This document shows, one piece after another, positions 16,541 to 25,893 of a stretch of 64,000 nt of DNA. Below the pieces are notes generated by a model, which saw nothing but the letters and a program-made list of their open reading frames with translations, had not been told where the DNA came from and searched no databases. Made by a program: the position numbers and the translations under genes. Position 1 is the first letter of the stretch. Each line of letters starts with the position of its first letter. Source of the stretch: CAVSRC01 sp963798195 (GTDB lineage: Bacteria; Pseudomonadota; Alphaproteobacteria; Rhizobiales; Kaistiaceae); the NCBI GenBank assembly GCA_963798195.1, contig CAWCSF010000010.1:1922001-1986000 (forward strand). The letters are read 5' to 3'.

Positions 16541-17324
16541 TCAGCCCGTCGCCTTCAGCATGGCGGCGGTTGCCGCGTCGGCAGGGAACAACAGCTCGAT
16601 GCGCAAGTCCGCATAGCCAACGTCGTAGACCGTGCCGAACTGGGCGATGGTCGAGAATACCGAGAAGACCTGGCCGCCCAGCCGGTAGGAAGACGCAATG
16701 ACCGCCGGAAGCGGGCCGGAGGATTCCTCCACGGCGGCGCGGCGCGCCTCGTCTGCCTCAAGGCGGCGGATGAAATCGGCGAGCACCGGGTCGCCACCAA
16801 GCTCGGTCTGCTCCACCCGCAGCCGCGCCAGCGTCATATCGAGCACCGCGCCGAGATTGACGACGGCGGAGCGGAGCGTGCCCTCGCTGAGAAACGCTTC
16901 GATGAGATTGGCAGCCTTGCCCGAGGTGCAGCCCGACGCCGGCGAGCATGGCGGTTGCGGGCGCATTGGCGCGCCGCAGGTTCCAGTGCCGGTCGATGGC
17001 AAAGCCCGGATAGGGCGCATGACGTTCGAGCAGCCAGTCGACCGCCTGGCTGAGCGGCGCCACGGCATCCTCGCCCTCGCCATGCGACGGAAACAGCGGG
17101 GCGTAGCCGGCGGCACGCAGCAGGCCATTGCGCTCGGCAAGCGGCACTTCGAGCACTTCCGCCAGACGGAGCACCATGGTGCGGCTTGGAGCGGCGCGCC
17201 CGGTCTCGAGGAAACTGACGTGGCGCGATGAAACCTCGGCGGCGAGTCCGAGATCGAGCTGGCTCAACCGGCGGCGACCGCGCCAGTCCTTCAGCTCTGC
17301 GCCGAATGCCGAAACGCTGGTCAT
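16541..17324 (-). CDS. XRE-family regulator with MmyB-like C-terminal domain (one frameshift as sequenced)
   Basis: Residues 7-62 are a helix-turn-helix (LKDWRGRRRLSQLDLGLAAEVSSRHVSFLETGRAAPSRTMVLRLAEVL). The C-terminal part has the MmyB ligand-binding layout: VDWLLERHAPYPGFAIDRHWNLRRANAPATAML, then LIEAFLSEGTLRSAVVNLGAV and later YDVGYADLRIELLFPAD. Between GLHLG and KAANLIEAF one extra G in a GGG run breaks the frame. Without it the gene encodes 260 residues, the normal size. It is divergent from the membrane protein at 17463, which it may control. Confidence 0.85.
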
Positions 17325-17462
17325 TCCGCTCTCCCCTCAGTCCGATCCAAGGCCGGCACTTTACCACCACCGGGAGTCGCGTCGCTTACCTCGGAGGTAA
17401 TTGCCGCCGGTCATCGCCGGGCAGACATTCCGCGCCGTTCGTGGACATGAAGGAGAAGCAAA

Positions 17463-17900
17463 ATGACCTCCAGAACGGCAATTCTCTGGCTGAAGATCGC
17501 GATCGAGGCGCAACTGCTGCTCGGCGCGGCGATGGTGCTGATCGGTGTGCCCATCGTCGGCAGCGAGTTCGCCATGCTGGTCAACCTCGTGGTCGATCCC
17601 GGTGGACCGGTCGCCGAATTCACCCGCGAGGGCCGCCTGCTCGCCGTCATCGGCGGCGGCATCCTGATCGGCTGGGCGGCGCTGGCATGGCACGTGACGA
17701 CAACGCAGATCGAGGCCGGCGACGCCCGCGGCGTGCGAGCGCTCATGGTTTCGGTACTGGTGTGGTTCGCCGCCGATTCGGCCGGTTCGCTGGTCGCCGG
17801 CGTGCCGCTGAATGCCGCGGCAAACCTTGTGTATCTCGTGCTGTTCCTGCCGCCGCTGATTGCCCTGATGCGCGGCCAGCGGGTAGCCATCAGCGCGTGA
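17463..17900 (+). CDS. Small integral membrane protein of unknown function
   Basis: This 145-residue protein has about four hydrophobic segments: LKIAIEAQLLLGAAMVLIG, LAVIGGGILIGWAALAWHV, ALMVSVLVWFAADSAGSLVAG and NLVYLVLFLPPLIALM. There is no enzymatic motif. It is divergent from the XRE/MmyB regulator with a 138-base intergenic region, a common arrangement of a regulator with its target. I do not recognise the family. Confidence 0.7.
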   Translation: MTSRTAILWLKIAIEAQLLLGAAMVLIGVPIVGSEFAMLVNLVVDPGGPVAEFTREGRLLAVIGGGILIGWAALAWHVTTTQIEAGDARGVRALMVSVLVWFAADSAGSLVAGVPLNAAANLVYLVLFLPPLIALMRGQRVAISA

Positions 17901-17995
17901 TCGGCAGGAACCTTAGAAATAGCGCGGGGACCGCGTAGGAGAGCCGGTTTCGGCACGTGACGGGTTCGGGCGATGCACGAACCTGACAGGCCGAT

Positions 17996-19369
17996 ATGCC
18001 GACCAACGATCCTGCGACGGCCCTCGCGCGCTTCGGCCTTGGTCCCCGGCCGGGCGCTGCCACAATCTCCGATCCTCGCGGCGCGCTCATTGCCGAGCTG
18101 ACGCCCGACGTTGCGCTCGGCTCGAGATCCCGACCTTCCCACGACCGAACAGGCCCTGACCTCGCTTCGCGAATTGCAGGTGGCGCGGCGGAAAGCGCGG
18201 GAAATGACCGCACCCGACAAGGCGAACATGGCCGACGCGGAGAAGGCCATGGCCGACATCGACGCGCCGGGCGCCATCTATCAGCGCGAGTTCGCGGCGC
18301 GGCTGGACCGCGTCACACAGGCCGACATCGGCTATGTCGAGCGCCTCGTCGCGTTCTGGACCAACCATTTCGCCATCGGCGCGGCAACCGGACAGACGGA
18401 ACGCGCGCTGGTCGGCGCCTTCGAGCGCGAGGCAATCCGGCCGCACGTGCTGGGGAACTTCCACGACATGGTGCTTGCCGCGACGCGCCACGCGGCGATG
18501 CTCTCCTACCTCAACAACGCCAGCTCGATCGGCCCGAATTCGCGCGCCGGCATACGGCAATCGCGCGGACTCAACGAGAACCACGCACGCGAAATCATGG
18601 AGTTGCACACGATCGGCGTGGACGGCGGCTACACCCAGGCCGACGTCACCGCGCTTGCCAAGGTGCTCTCCGGCTGGAGCACGTCGCGCGGCGAGAAGGA
18701 CAACGCACCGGTCGGCGCATTCCTGTTCCGCGCGGCCGCACACGAGCCCGGCTCGCAGACGATCATGGGCAAGGTGTATGCGCAGATCCGGCGAGGATCA
18801 GGGCCTCGCGGTCATCGCAGACCTCGTCGCGAACCCGGCGACGGCGCGGCATGTCGCCACCAAGCTGGCGCGGAACTTCGTCGCCGACGACCCGCCGCCC
18901 GCTCTGGTCGATCGGCTGGCGGCGCGATTTCACCGCGACCGGTGGCGACCTCAACAGCCTGTCGCGCACGCTCGTCGAGAGCGACGAGGCGTGGGCCGGG
19001 CGCGGCAAGTTCAAGACGCCGCAATTGTTTCTCTATTCCGCGATGCGCGCGCTGGACCTTCGTCCGCGCCCGCCGCTGGCGCTTCGCGCGCTCCGCACCC
19101 TCGGCCACGTGCCGTGGAGCCCGCCCTCGCCCGCCGGATATGACGACCGTAGCGCGACGTGGCTGGCGCCCGACGCCATGACCAACCGCGTCGATGCCGC
19201 TGAGCTGCTCGCCGGCGCGGCAGAGACGAAGCTCGCCCCGCCCGAACTCGTCGACGCGATCCTCGCCGACACGGCGTCAGCGGACACGCGTCGCGCGATT
19301 GTCCGCGCCGAGTCGCGCCAGCAGGCGCTGACGCTGCTGCTGATGAGCCCCGAATTCCAGAGGACCTGA
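17996..19369 (+). CDS. DUF1800 domain-containing protein (three frameshifts as sequenced)
   Basis: The pieces in three frames join into one 456-residue DUF1800 protein: ATALARFGLGPRPG at the start, YVERLVAFWTNHFAIG, ENHAREIMELHTIGVDGGYTQADVTALAKVLSGW, the HPATARH-like ANPATARHVATKLARNFVADDPPP, and GKFKTPQLFLYSAMRAL. Extra bases near 18120, 18790 and 18935 break it. Removing one base at each gives a multiple of three and a normal length. DUF1800 proteins are almost always followed by DUF1501 proteins, as here with a 5-base gap. Their role is unknown; a cell-envelope location is presumed from the exported partner. Confidence 0.85.
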   Translation: MPTNDPATALARFGLGPRPGAATISDPRGALIAELTPDVALGSRSRPSHDRTGPDLASRIAGGAAESAGNDRTRQGEHGRRGEGHGRHRRAGRHLSARVRGAAGPRHTGRHRLCRAPRRVLDQPFRHRRGNRTDGTRAGRRLRARGNPAARAGELPRHGACRDAPRGDALLPQQRQLDRPEFARRHTAIARTQREPRTRNHGVAHDRRGRRLHPGRRHRACQGALRLEHVARREGQRTGRRIPVPRGRTRARLADDHGQGVCADPARIRASRSSQTSSRTRRRRGMSPPSWRGTSSPTTRRPLWSIGWRRDFTATGGDLNSLSRTLVESDEAWAGRGKFKTPQLFLYSAMRALDLRPRPPLALRALRTLGHVPWSPPSPAGYDDRSATWLAPDAMTNRVDAAELLAGAAETKLAPPELVDAILADTASADTRRAIVRAESRQQALTLLLMSPEFQRT

Positions 19370-19374
19370 GTCCC

Positions 19375-20608
19375 ATGAAACCGATCAACGAAGCCCTGCT
19401 CTGTCCCAGCCGCCGCGTCTTCCTCGCCTCTGCCGGCGCCTTCGTCGCGTGGGCGAACATGCCCCGCATCGCCTCCGCCGCCGGCACGCGCGATCCGCGC
19501 ATGGTGGCGATCATCCTGCGCGGGGCGATGGATGGCCTCGCGGTGGTTCCGCCGGTCGGCGACGCGGACTACCCGGCGCTGCGCGGCGACCTCGCCATCG
19601 GCACGCCGGGATTGGAGCCGGCGTTCCAGCTCGACAGTTTCTTCGGCCTGAACCTGGCGATGCCGAAGTTCTACGACGCCTATACGCGCGGCGAAGCGCT
19701 GGTCGTCCATGCGGCCGCCTCGCCTTATCGCGAGCGCTCGCATTTCGACGGACAGGACGTGCTGGAAAGCGGCATGACCGGTCCGCGCGCCGGCGACAGC
19801 GGCTGGCTCAACCGCGTCGCGCAGGTACTGCCGGCTGGCGATCGGGTCCGCCCCGCCAACGGTCTGGCGGCGAGCGCAACCGTGCCGCTGGTGCTGCGCG
19901 GGCCGGCGCCGATCCTCACCTGGACGCCGCCGGGCTTCAAACCGGCCAGGCTCCGACACGATGCAGCGCCTGATGGACCTCTACGCCGAGAACGACCCGG
20001 AGTTGGCGCGCGTGCTGGCCGAGGGCGTCGGCGTCGACAAGCTCGCGGCCGGTGGCGGCATGGCCGGCCCGCAGGCTGGTGGCGGCGGGGTAACCGCGTC
20101 GTTCGTTGCGCTGGCCGAAGGCGCCGGGCGGCTGCTGGCCGACGACGAAGGGCCGCGCCTTGCCGCGATCAGCTACGACGGCTGGGACACCCATGCGCGG
20201 GAGGGCGCCGGCGAAGGCCGCCTCGCGAACCTGCTCGGCGCACTCGACGAGGCGCTGGCCGCGCTGAAGACCTCCATGGGCCCGGTGTGGCAGGACACGG
20301 CGGTCGTGCTGATGACCGAGTTTGGCCGGACGGCCCACGTCAACGGCACCGATGGCACCGACCATGGCACGGCAACCACGGCTCTGCTGCTTGGCGGCGC
20401 GGTGCGCGGCGGCCGGGTGGTGGCCGACTGGCCAGGACTGAAGCCGGCGCAGCTCTACGAGCAGCGCGACCTCGCCCCGACCACCGACCTTCGCGCCGTG
20501 CTCAAGGGCGTGATGCGCGACCATCTCGGCATCAGCGAGATGGCGCTGTCGACGACGGTGTTCCCAGACAGCATTGGCGTGAAGCCACTGGACGGGCTGA
20601 TCACGTGA
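19375..20608 (+). CDS. DUF1501 domain-containing protein with Tat signal (one frameshift as sequenced)
   Basis: The N-terminus has a twin-arginine signal (SRRVFLASAGAFVAW). The mature protein shows AIILRGAMDGLAVVPPVGDADY, SHFDGQDVLESGM, and after the break YDGWDTHAREG, VVLMTEFGRTAHVNGTDGTDHGTA and GVMRDHLGISE. These Asp/His clusters resemble the sulfatase/alkaline-phosphatase-like fold proposed for DUF1501. An extra base near 19955 shifts the frame just before DTMQRLMDLY. Corrected, it has 410 residues. It is probably exported folded with a cofactor or metal and works with the DUF1800 partner. Confidence 0.86.
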
Positions 20609-20686
20609 GGGAACCCGCGCTTCGCCGCGCATTGAAGCCCCGTCGCAAATAGCCGACACTTCCGCCAGGTTCGAGCGGAGGTGAGG

Positions 20687-21694
20687 ATGAGCGACGCGAG
20701 CGCGCAACCGGCAGGCACGAACGACGAGGACGGGCTCGCATTTGCATGCGGGCTCGACGGCGGTGGCGGCGGGCGCCAGCTCGACTGGGAAGGCGTAGAG
20801 GCCTGGTCGCCTGCGGACGGACCCATCTGGGTGCATCTCGATCGCGCCTCTCCCCGCGCGGCACGCTGGATCGCCGAACGCGACTACATTCCGGAGATCG
20901 CCCGCAAATCGCTTCTCGCCGAAGAAACGCGGCCGCGCGTGTTTTCGGTCGAGACCGGAATTGTCGCGATCCTGCGCGGGATCAACCTCAACGCCGGCGC
21001 CGACACCGATGACATGGTGGCGCTGCGCATCTGGGTCGATGGCGACCGCATCATCACCGTGCGCCAGCGCCGGCTGATGACGCCACGGGACATCCTCTCC
21101 GAACTGGTCGAGCACCACACCGGCCCGAAGAGCGCACCGGAGCTTTTCGTGCGCCTCGCCGAACGCCTGACCGAGCGCATGAATTCGGTCATCGTGGCGC
21201 TGGACGAGAACCTCGACGAGATCGAGGAGGGACTGGAGGACGGCGATCTCGGCGCACGCCGGCGCGACCTCTCCGACCTGAGGCAGACCTGCGTGCGCCT
21301 GCGGCGATACATCGGGCCGCAGCGCGAGGCGCTGGCATGGCTTCAGACCGAGCACCGGCCCTGGCTCACCAACGAGCTGAAGATTTCGCTGCGCGAATCC
21401 GCCGATCGCCTCCAGCGTTACATCGAGGACCTCAACTCGGCGCGCGAGCGCGCCATGGTGATCCGGGACGAAATCGCCAACCGCCTGTCGGAGGCCATGA
21501 ACCGCACGATGTATGCCCTGTCCATGGTTGCCGGCGTGTTCCTGCCGCTGGGTTTTCTCACCGGTTTGCTCGGCATCAATGTCGGCGGCATGCCCGGCGT
21601 CGATAGCGGCAGCGCCTTCTGGATCACCTGCGGCCTGCTGGTCCTGCTCGGGATCGGCGAAATCGTCATCTTCCGGCGGATGAAGTGGCTTTGA
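20687..21694 (+). CDS. ZntB-like CorA-family divalent metal transporter
   Basis: This 335-residue protein has a large cytoplasmic N-terminal domain (IWVHLDRASPRAARWI, followed by beta-alpha units and a long coiled helix around LTERMNSVIVALDENLDEIEEGL) and two C-terminal transmembrane helices. The pore signature is LLGINVGGMPG, a GIN variant of the CorA GMN motif, which with the MPGV extension points to the zinc-transporting ZntB branch. A strong GGAGGTGA precedes ATG 20687. Zn transport is inferred from family; the MscS gene that follows overlaps its end. Confidence 0.85.
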   Translation: MSDASAQPAGTNDEDGLAFACGLDGGGGGRQLDWEGVEAWSPADGPIWVHLDRASPRAARWIAERDYIPEIARKSLLAEETRPRVFSVETGIVAILRGINLNAGADTDDMVALRIWVDGDRIITVRQRRLMTPRDILSELVEHHTGPKSAPELFVRLAERLTERMNSVIVALDENLDEIEEGLEDGDLGARRRDLSDLRQTCVRLRRYIGPQREALAWLQTEHRPWLTNELKISLRESADRLQRYIEDLNSARERAMVIRDEIANRLSEAMNRTMYALSMVAGVFLPLGFLTGLLGINVGGMPGVDSGSAFWITCGLLVLLGIGEIVIFRRMKWL

Positions 21695-23115
21695 GAACGG
21701 ACGTGGCGGAAATTGTCCTCGCCCAGGCCACGACCGTACCGGATTTGCCCGGCGAGCCGCCGCCGCAATCGACATTCGGCGACCTTCCGACGCCGGTGAA
21801 CGAAGCGCTGGACTATCTGGCGCATCTGTACGAGCAGATCGCGCGCCAGCTCTTCTCGCCCAGCGCCGCCATCCAGGTCGGCACGATCCTTCTCGCCGCG
21901 CTGATTGCCTATGTCCTGTCGCGGCCGGGCCGTGCGGCGGTGCGGCGTGCTTGGCCGGAGAAGCTCGTCAGCCATGAAACGCGCGGATTTCGCGTGCTTC
22001 AGAGCCTGGTCTTCCCGGCGCTGTGGGCGCTGGCGCTGTGGATCGGCGTCATCGCGCTACGGCGGCTGGAACTCGGCAACGACGGTGTGCGCATTGTCGG
22101 CAACCTGATCGCCGCATGGCTGGTGATCAGCATTTTCTCGGCCTTCGTCTCGGATCCCTTCTGGTCGAAATCCTTCGCCGTGATCGCCTGGACCGTGGCG
22201 GCGCTGAATATCCTGACCCTGCTCGGCCCGACCATCGACCTGCTCGACCGCGCCGCCATCACCTTCGGCAGCACGCGGCTCTCACTATACGTGCTCCTCA
22301 AGGGCGTCGTGCTGGTGGCGATTCTGCTGTGGGTCGCATCGGCGATCGCCACCGCCGTCAACATCCGCATCCAGCGAACGTCACGGCTGACGCCATCGGT
22401 GCGCGGCCTTATCGGACAGGGCGTGCGCCTGGCGCTGCTGTTCGCCGCCGTCGCCATCGCGCTCAACGCCATCGGCGTCGACCTGACCGCGCTCGCGGTA
22501 TTCTCCGGCGCCATCGGCATCGGCATCGGCTTCGGGCTGCAGTCGATCTTCTCCAACCTCGTCGCCGGCATCATCATGCTGTTCGAGCGCAGCGTGAAGG
22601 TCGGTGATTTCGTGGAGATCGAAGGCGGCATCACCGGCGAGGTGCGCGAAATCAACATCCGCAGCACGCTGATCACGACCAACGACAATATCGATATTTC
22701 GGTGCCGAACTCGGAGTTCGTCAACAACCGCGTCACCAACTGGACGCTGCGCGACGTGCTCCGCCGGGTCCGCATTCCCTTCGGCGTCGCCTATGGCACC
22801 GACAAGGAGCTGGTGCGGAAGGCCGGGCTGGAGGCGGCCGCGGACTCACCGCATACGCTGCATGGGCTGGCCAATCGCGACCCGCAGGTGTGGCTGGTCG
22901 GATTCGGCGACAGCAGCCTCAACTTCGAGCTGGTGGTTTGGCTCACCGCCGAGGCGGTGAAGCGGCCGGGCAAGGTGCTCGCCGACTACAACTGGGCGAT
23001 CGAGACCGCGCTCAACAAATACGGCATCGAAATCCCCTTCCCGCAGCGCGACCTGCATATCCGCTCGGGCAAACTGCCGGTGCTGCTGGAAGGCGACAGG
23101 GGCGGCGCGCAGTAA
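21685..23115 (+). CDS. Mechanosensitive ion channel, MscS family
   Basis: The protein of about 476 residues has an N-terminal region with four or five membrane helices, then the MscS core. AVAIALNAIGVDLTALAVFSGAIGIGIGFGLQSIFSNLVAGIIMLFERSVKVGDFVEI is the pore-lining TM3 and beta domain with the Gly/Ala packing pattern. The cytoplasmic vestibule follows (NIRSTLITTNDNIDISVPNSEFVNNRVTNWT, then PQVWLVGFGDSSLNFELVVWL). It releases solutes under hypo-osmotic stress. The start is uncertain: GTG 21685 overlaps the previous gene by ten bases, and TTG 21691 or GTG 21703 are alternatives. Confidence 0.92.
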   Translation: MALRTDVAEIVLAQATTVPDLPGEPPPQSTFGDLPTPVNEALDYLAHLYEQIARQLFSPSAAIQVGTILLAALIAYVLSRPGRAAVRRAWPEKLVSHETRGFRVLQSLVFPALWALALWIGVIALRRLELGNDGVRIVGNLIAAWLVISIFSAFVSDPFWSKSFAVIAWTVAALNILTLLGPTIDLLDRAAITFGSTRLSLYVLLKGVVLVAILLWVASAIATAVNIRIQRTSRLTPSVRGLIGQGVRLALLFAAVAIALNAIGVDLTALAVFSGAIGIGIGFGLQSIFSNLVAGIIMLFERSVKVGDFVEIEGGITGEVREINIRSTLITTNDNIDISVPNSEFVNNRVTNWTLRDVLRRVRIPFGVAYGTDKELVRKAGLEAAADSPHTLHGLANRDPQVWLVGFGDSSLNFELVVWLTAEAVKRPGKVLADYNWAIETALNKYGIEIPFPQRDLHIRSGKLPVLLEGDRGGAQ

Positions 23116-23196
23116 CACGAAAGTGGCTGCCGCGTCATTCGCCGCGCCGCGCGCCCTCCCCTATGTTGCGGCTGGCGGCGAAGCGGAGCGCAGGCA

Positions 23197-24549
23197 ATGG
23201 CCAATCAATCCTTTGACGTGGTGATCATCGGCGGCGGTAACGGCGGCATGGGCGTGACCGTCCCGACGCGCCACGCCGGGCTCAAGGTCGCCATGCTGGA
23301 ACCGGCGCAACTCGGCGGCACCTGCTCCAACCGCGGCTGCACGCCGAAAAAGATCCTGGTGGCCGCAGCCCACGCGCTCGACGAGATCAGCCGCGCCGAC
23401 CGGCATCACATCAGCGTCGGCCCGGCGAAGCTCGACTGGGCCGCCCTCATCGACCGCGAGAAGCACCTGATCGCGCACATCCCCGGCTCGCTCGCCTCGG
23501 CGATGGAGCGGCGCGGAGTCCACCTCGTGCGCGCCCACGGGCACTTCGTCACGCCTAACGCGGTCCGCGCCGGCGGCCAGATCTATGAGGCGGAGAATAT
23601 CGTCATCGCCACCGGCTCGAAGCCGCGCGCCCTGCCTTTTCCTGGCGCCGAGCTGATGATCACCTCCGACGACGTGCTGAGCGAGCGGCAGCAGCCACGC
23701 GACGTTGTTTTCGTCGGCGGCGGGGTCATCGCCTTCGAATTCGCCCATGTCTACGCGCGCGCGGGAACGAAAGTGACGATCCTCCAGGCCGGCGCGCGCT
23801 TCCTCAACAAGTACGACGCCGACGCCGTGAAGCACGTTCTGGACGAGACCCGGCGGATTGGCGTCGATGTGCGCGGCAGCGTCGCGGTGCGACGCATCGA
23901 ACAGGCCGGCGACCGACTGCGCGTCGTCTTCGAGGAAGACGGCGTGGAGCGCACCGTCGAGGCTGACCGGGTGGTCAACGCCGCCGGTCGCGATGCCAAT
24001 ACCGAAGGCCTGGACCTTGAATCCGGCGACGTGGCGACCGACCGCGGCCGCCTGGTCCACGACAGCCACCTGCGCTCGACTTCGAACAAGGCGGTGTGGA
24101 TCGTTGGCGACGCGCTACCCGATACGGCGCAGCTATCGCCGCTTGCCACCTACGAGGGGCGGATCGTCGGCCAGAACATCGCCGAAGGCCCGAAGCACCG
24201 CCCGGACTATGCGGCGATCCCCTTCTGCCTCTACACGATCCCTTCGCTGTCCAGCGTCGGCCTGACCGAAGAGGACGCACGCGACCAGGGCATCGACGTG
24301 CATGTCGCCACCAACGACATGCACGAGTGGCTCTCGGGACGCACGTTCAACGAGCCGCTCGCCTGGTCGAAGATCATCAGCGAGCGATCCACCGGTCGGA
24401 TCGTGGGGGCGCACATTATCGGCCATGGCGGCGAAGACCTGATCCACATCTTCGCGATGGCGATGCGCCACGGCATCCCGACCAGCGCCTTCGGCGACAT
24501 GGTCTATGCCTTCCCGACCTTTGCCGCCGACATTCGTCACATGGTGTGA
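23197..24549 (+). CDS. FAD-dependent pyridine nucleotide-disulfide oxidoreductase (glutathione/mercuric reductase-like)
   Basis: This is a 450-residue class I flavoprotein disulfide reductase. VVIIGGGNGGMG binds the FAD ADP moiety, and LGGTCSNRGCTPKK holds the redox-active CxxxxC pair. VVFVGGGVIAFEFAHVYARAG is the second Rossmann motif for NAD(P)H, and VWIVGDALPDTAQLSPLA is the FAD-ribityl motif. The C-terminal dimerisation domain ends in FPTFAADIRHMV. The interface His-Pro catalytic pair of glutathione and lipoamide reductases is not evident, so the substrate may differ. It stands alone after mscS. Confidence 0.85.
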   Translation: MANQSFDVVIIGGGNGGMGVTVPTRHAGLKVAMLEPAQLGGTCSNRGCTPKKILVAAAHALDEISRADRHHISVGPAKLDWAALIDREKHLIAHIPGSLASAMERRGVHLVRAHGHFVTPNAVRAGGQIYEAENIVIATGSKPRALPFPGAELMITSDDVLSERQQPRDVVFVGGGVIAFEFAHVYARAGTKVTILQAGARFLNKYDADAVKHVLDETRRIGVDVRGSVAVRRIEQAGDRLRVVFEEDGVERTVEADRVVNAAGRDANTEGLDLESGDVATDRGRLVHDSHLRSTSNKAVWIVGDALPDTAQLSPLATYEGRIVGQNIAEGPKHRPDYAAIPFCLYTIPSLSSVGLTEEDARDQGIDVHVATNDMHEWLSGRTFNEPLAWSKIISERSTGRIVGAHIIGHGGEDLIHIFAMAMRHGIPTSAFGDMVYAFPTFAADIRHMV

Positions 24550-24559
24550 CGAGACGCCC

Positions 24560-24817
24560 TCAGGAGCGCAGCTTCTTGAGTACGTGATCCGCCGCGGCCT
24601 CGGACCAGTCAGTGGCGACCTCGACCTCCTCCAGAAGTATCGAGAGACGGCTGGCGGCGGCGAATTCGCCGAGCCGGCCGAGAACGAAGGCCGCATAGAA
24701 GCCCGGCCAAAGCTCGTCGCGCACGCCCTTCAGTACCAACTTCTCATACTCATGGTGGACGCCGCCGGCGGCGGCCAGCGCTTCTACGAGCGCGGATCTG
24801 TTCGGCAAGTCGGCCAT
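24560..24817 (-). CDS. Small hypothetical cytoplasmic protein
   Basis: This 85-residue acidic, helical protein contains KGVRDELWPGFYAAFVLGRLGEFAAASRLSILLEEVEVATDWSEAAADHVLKKL. I recognise similarity to short uncharacterised alphaproteobacterial proteins that carry an ELWPGFYAAYVLGRLGDF-like motif, but no function is known. ATG 24817 is the natural start; the longer frame upstream is Arg-rich and lacks a ribosome binding site. It converges on the oxidoreductase gene, leaving ten bases between the stops. Confidence 0.7.
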   Translation of the reverse strand: MADLPNRSALVEALAAAGGVHHEYEKLVLKGVRDELWPGFYAAFVLGRLGEFAAASRLSILLEEVEVATDWSEAAADHVLKKLRS

Positions 24818-24870
24818 GCTCGGATCCCCCCGCGGACAGGCACGTTCGCGAACCATAGCCGAACGAACAA

Positions 24871-24912
24871 AACGCCGCCCGCGGATTCTCACCCGCGAAC
24901 GGCGTTTCCCGG
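24871..24912 (-). terminator. Rho-independent terminator after the SH3/crystallin gene
   Basis: AACGCCG (24871-24877) pairs with CGGCGTT (24900-24906), with further CCGCG/CGCGG pairing inside. On the minus strand the stem is followed by TTTTGTT. It lies just downstream of the leftward gene that ends at 24930. Confidence 0.6.
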
Positions 24913-24929
24913 AGCTCCGGATGTCGGGA

Positions 24930-25574
24930 CTACATCACCCGGTAGGAGGAGATGATATCGTTGTTGCGCCCGCGAAGCGCACTGCGGTCACGGGTCACGA
25001 CATGGCAGCGGCCACTGAAACCATCGTCCTCGCAAACCCGAACGCGGGCATCGCCCATCACGCGGATGGAGGAGATGCGGTCGTTCCAGTAGTTGCTAAG
25101 GCTGGCGCTGGCGCGGCCCTCGTCGGCGCAGAAGTGCCGGCCCTTGTAGTTAAAGTCCTCGTAGAAGCAGACGCGCGCGTTACGCTGATCGCCACGACCA
25201 TCGCGGCCATTCCGGCCGTCGGGAAAGCGCGGCCCGCGGGGACCAGTGCCGATGCGAAGGTTCAGCTCGGGAATGTTGAGGCTGAAGCCGAAGCGATTGA
25301 GCGGCCGGCGACTGCCATAGCGCCGATCGTTCAGGTAGCGCGCCGCGACCCAGCCATCAGGGCCGCTGTGCGAGACATGGCACCATGTGTAGCCGCGGTT
25401 ACAGTGATCGACCTCTACCCGCTCGCCATTGCGGAGAACATCTACCACGCGGTTGCCCGTGCTCGGGCCGTTGCGGACGTTCAGATCCACGGAGGCGAAC
25501 GCAGTCGCGGCATTTGCCGCGGCCGGAAGAAGGACGCTTGCCGCGAGGGCAAGCAGAATTCTGCGAGCAGTCAT
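24930..25574 (-). CDS. Secreted SH3 plus beta/gamma-crystallin (I36-like) protein
   Basis: This 214-residue protein has a signal peptide (MTARRILLALAASVLLPAAANA), a bacterial SH3 domain at about 25-85 (VDLNVRNGPSTGNRVVDVLRNGERVEVDHCNRGYTWCHVSHSGPDGWVAARYL), a Gly/Arg-rich linker, and a C-terminal beta/gamma-crystallin unit (ARVCFYEDFNYKGRHFCADEG, RISSIRVMGDARVRVCEDDGFSGRCHVVTRD). The crystallin fold resembles peptidase-inhibitor family I36. It is probably periplasmic or surface-associated, binding wall material through SH3 and Ca2+ through the crystallin part. Inhibitor activity is a family-level guess. Confidence 0.82.
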   Translation of the reverse strand: MTARRILLALAASVLLPAAANAATAFASVDLNVRNGPSTGNRVVDVLRNGERVEVDHCNRGYTWCHVSHSGPDGWVAARYLNDRRYGSRRPLNRFGFSLNIPELNLRIGTGPRGPRFPDGRNGRDGRGDQRNARVCFYEDFNYKGRHFCADEGRASASLSNYWNDRISSIRVMGDARVRVCEDDGFSGRCHVVTRDRSALRGRNNDIISSYRVM

Positions 25575-25893
25575 GCTGTGTCTCCTCTGATTGCCTTGGG
25601 GAATACAGAGGGCCAACAGGTCAGCCGCCGCATTGTTCCGAAAGACAGAAAGATCACATTGACGTCACATTACGCGGGAGCCGCGTGGCGACGTGCCGTG
25701 ATGACCTATTCGATGTGAGGAAAGTGCGGGAGCGCCGTACGGACGACGGCGCTTGCGTCGGCCAAAAAAAAACGGGGCACCGGTGGGTGCCCCTTTTACT
25801 TGAGCCCCCCGGACGCCGCGCGACCACTTGTGGGTGACCGCAACGGCGAACCGGACGCTCATAGTGTCGCCGAACAAGCCGGCGACACGCAGA
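25575..25893. other. Intergenic stretch between SH3/crystallin and histone-like genes
   Basis: These 319 bases hold the promoter region of the leftward gene at 25574 and the terminator hairpin at 25774-25797. No convincing ORF lies here. I could not pick a promoter with confidence. Confidence 0.5.
25762..25797. terminator. Bidirectional intrinsic terminator
   Basis: GGGGCACC and GGTGCCCC form a strong stem (25774-25793). It is followed by TTTT on the plus strand and preceded by a run of nine A, which gives a U-tract on the minus strand. It lies downstream of the small histone-like gene, whose transcription runs leftward into it. Confidence 0.75.

Noticed and set aside
19937..21775. 612-codon minus-strand frame over DUF1501 and zntB-like genes
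   Set aside because: It is antisense to two recognisable genes, and its long frame comes from GC-rich codon bias.
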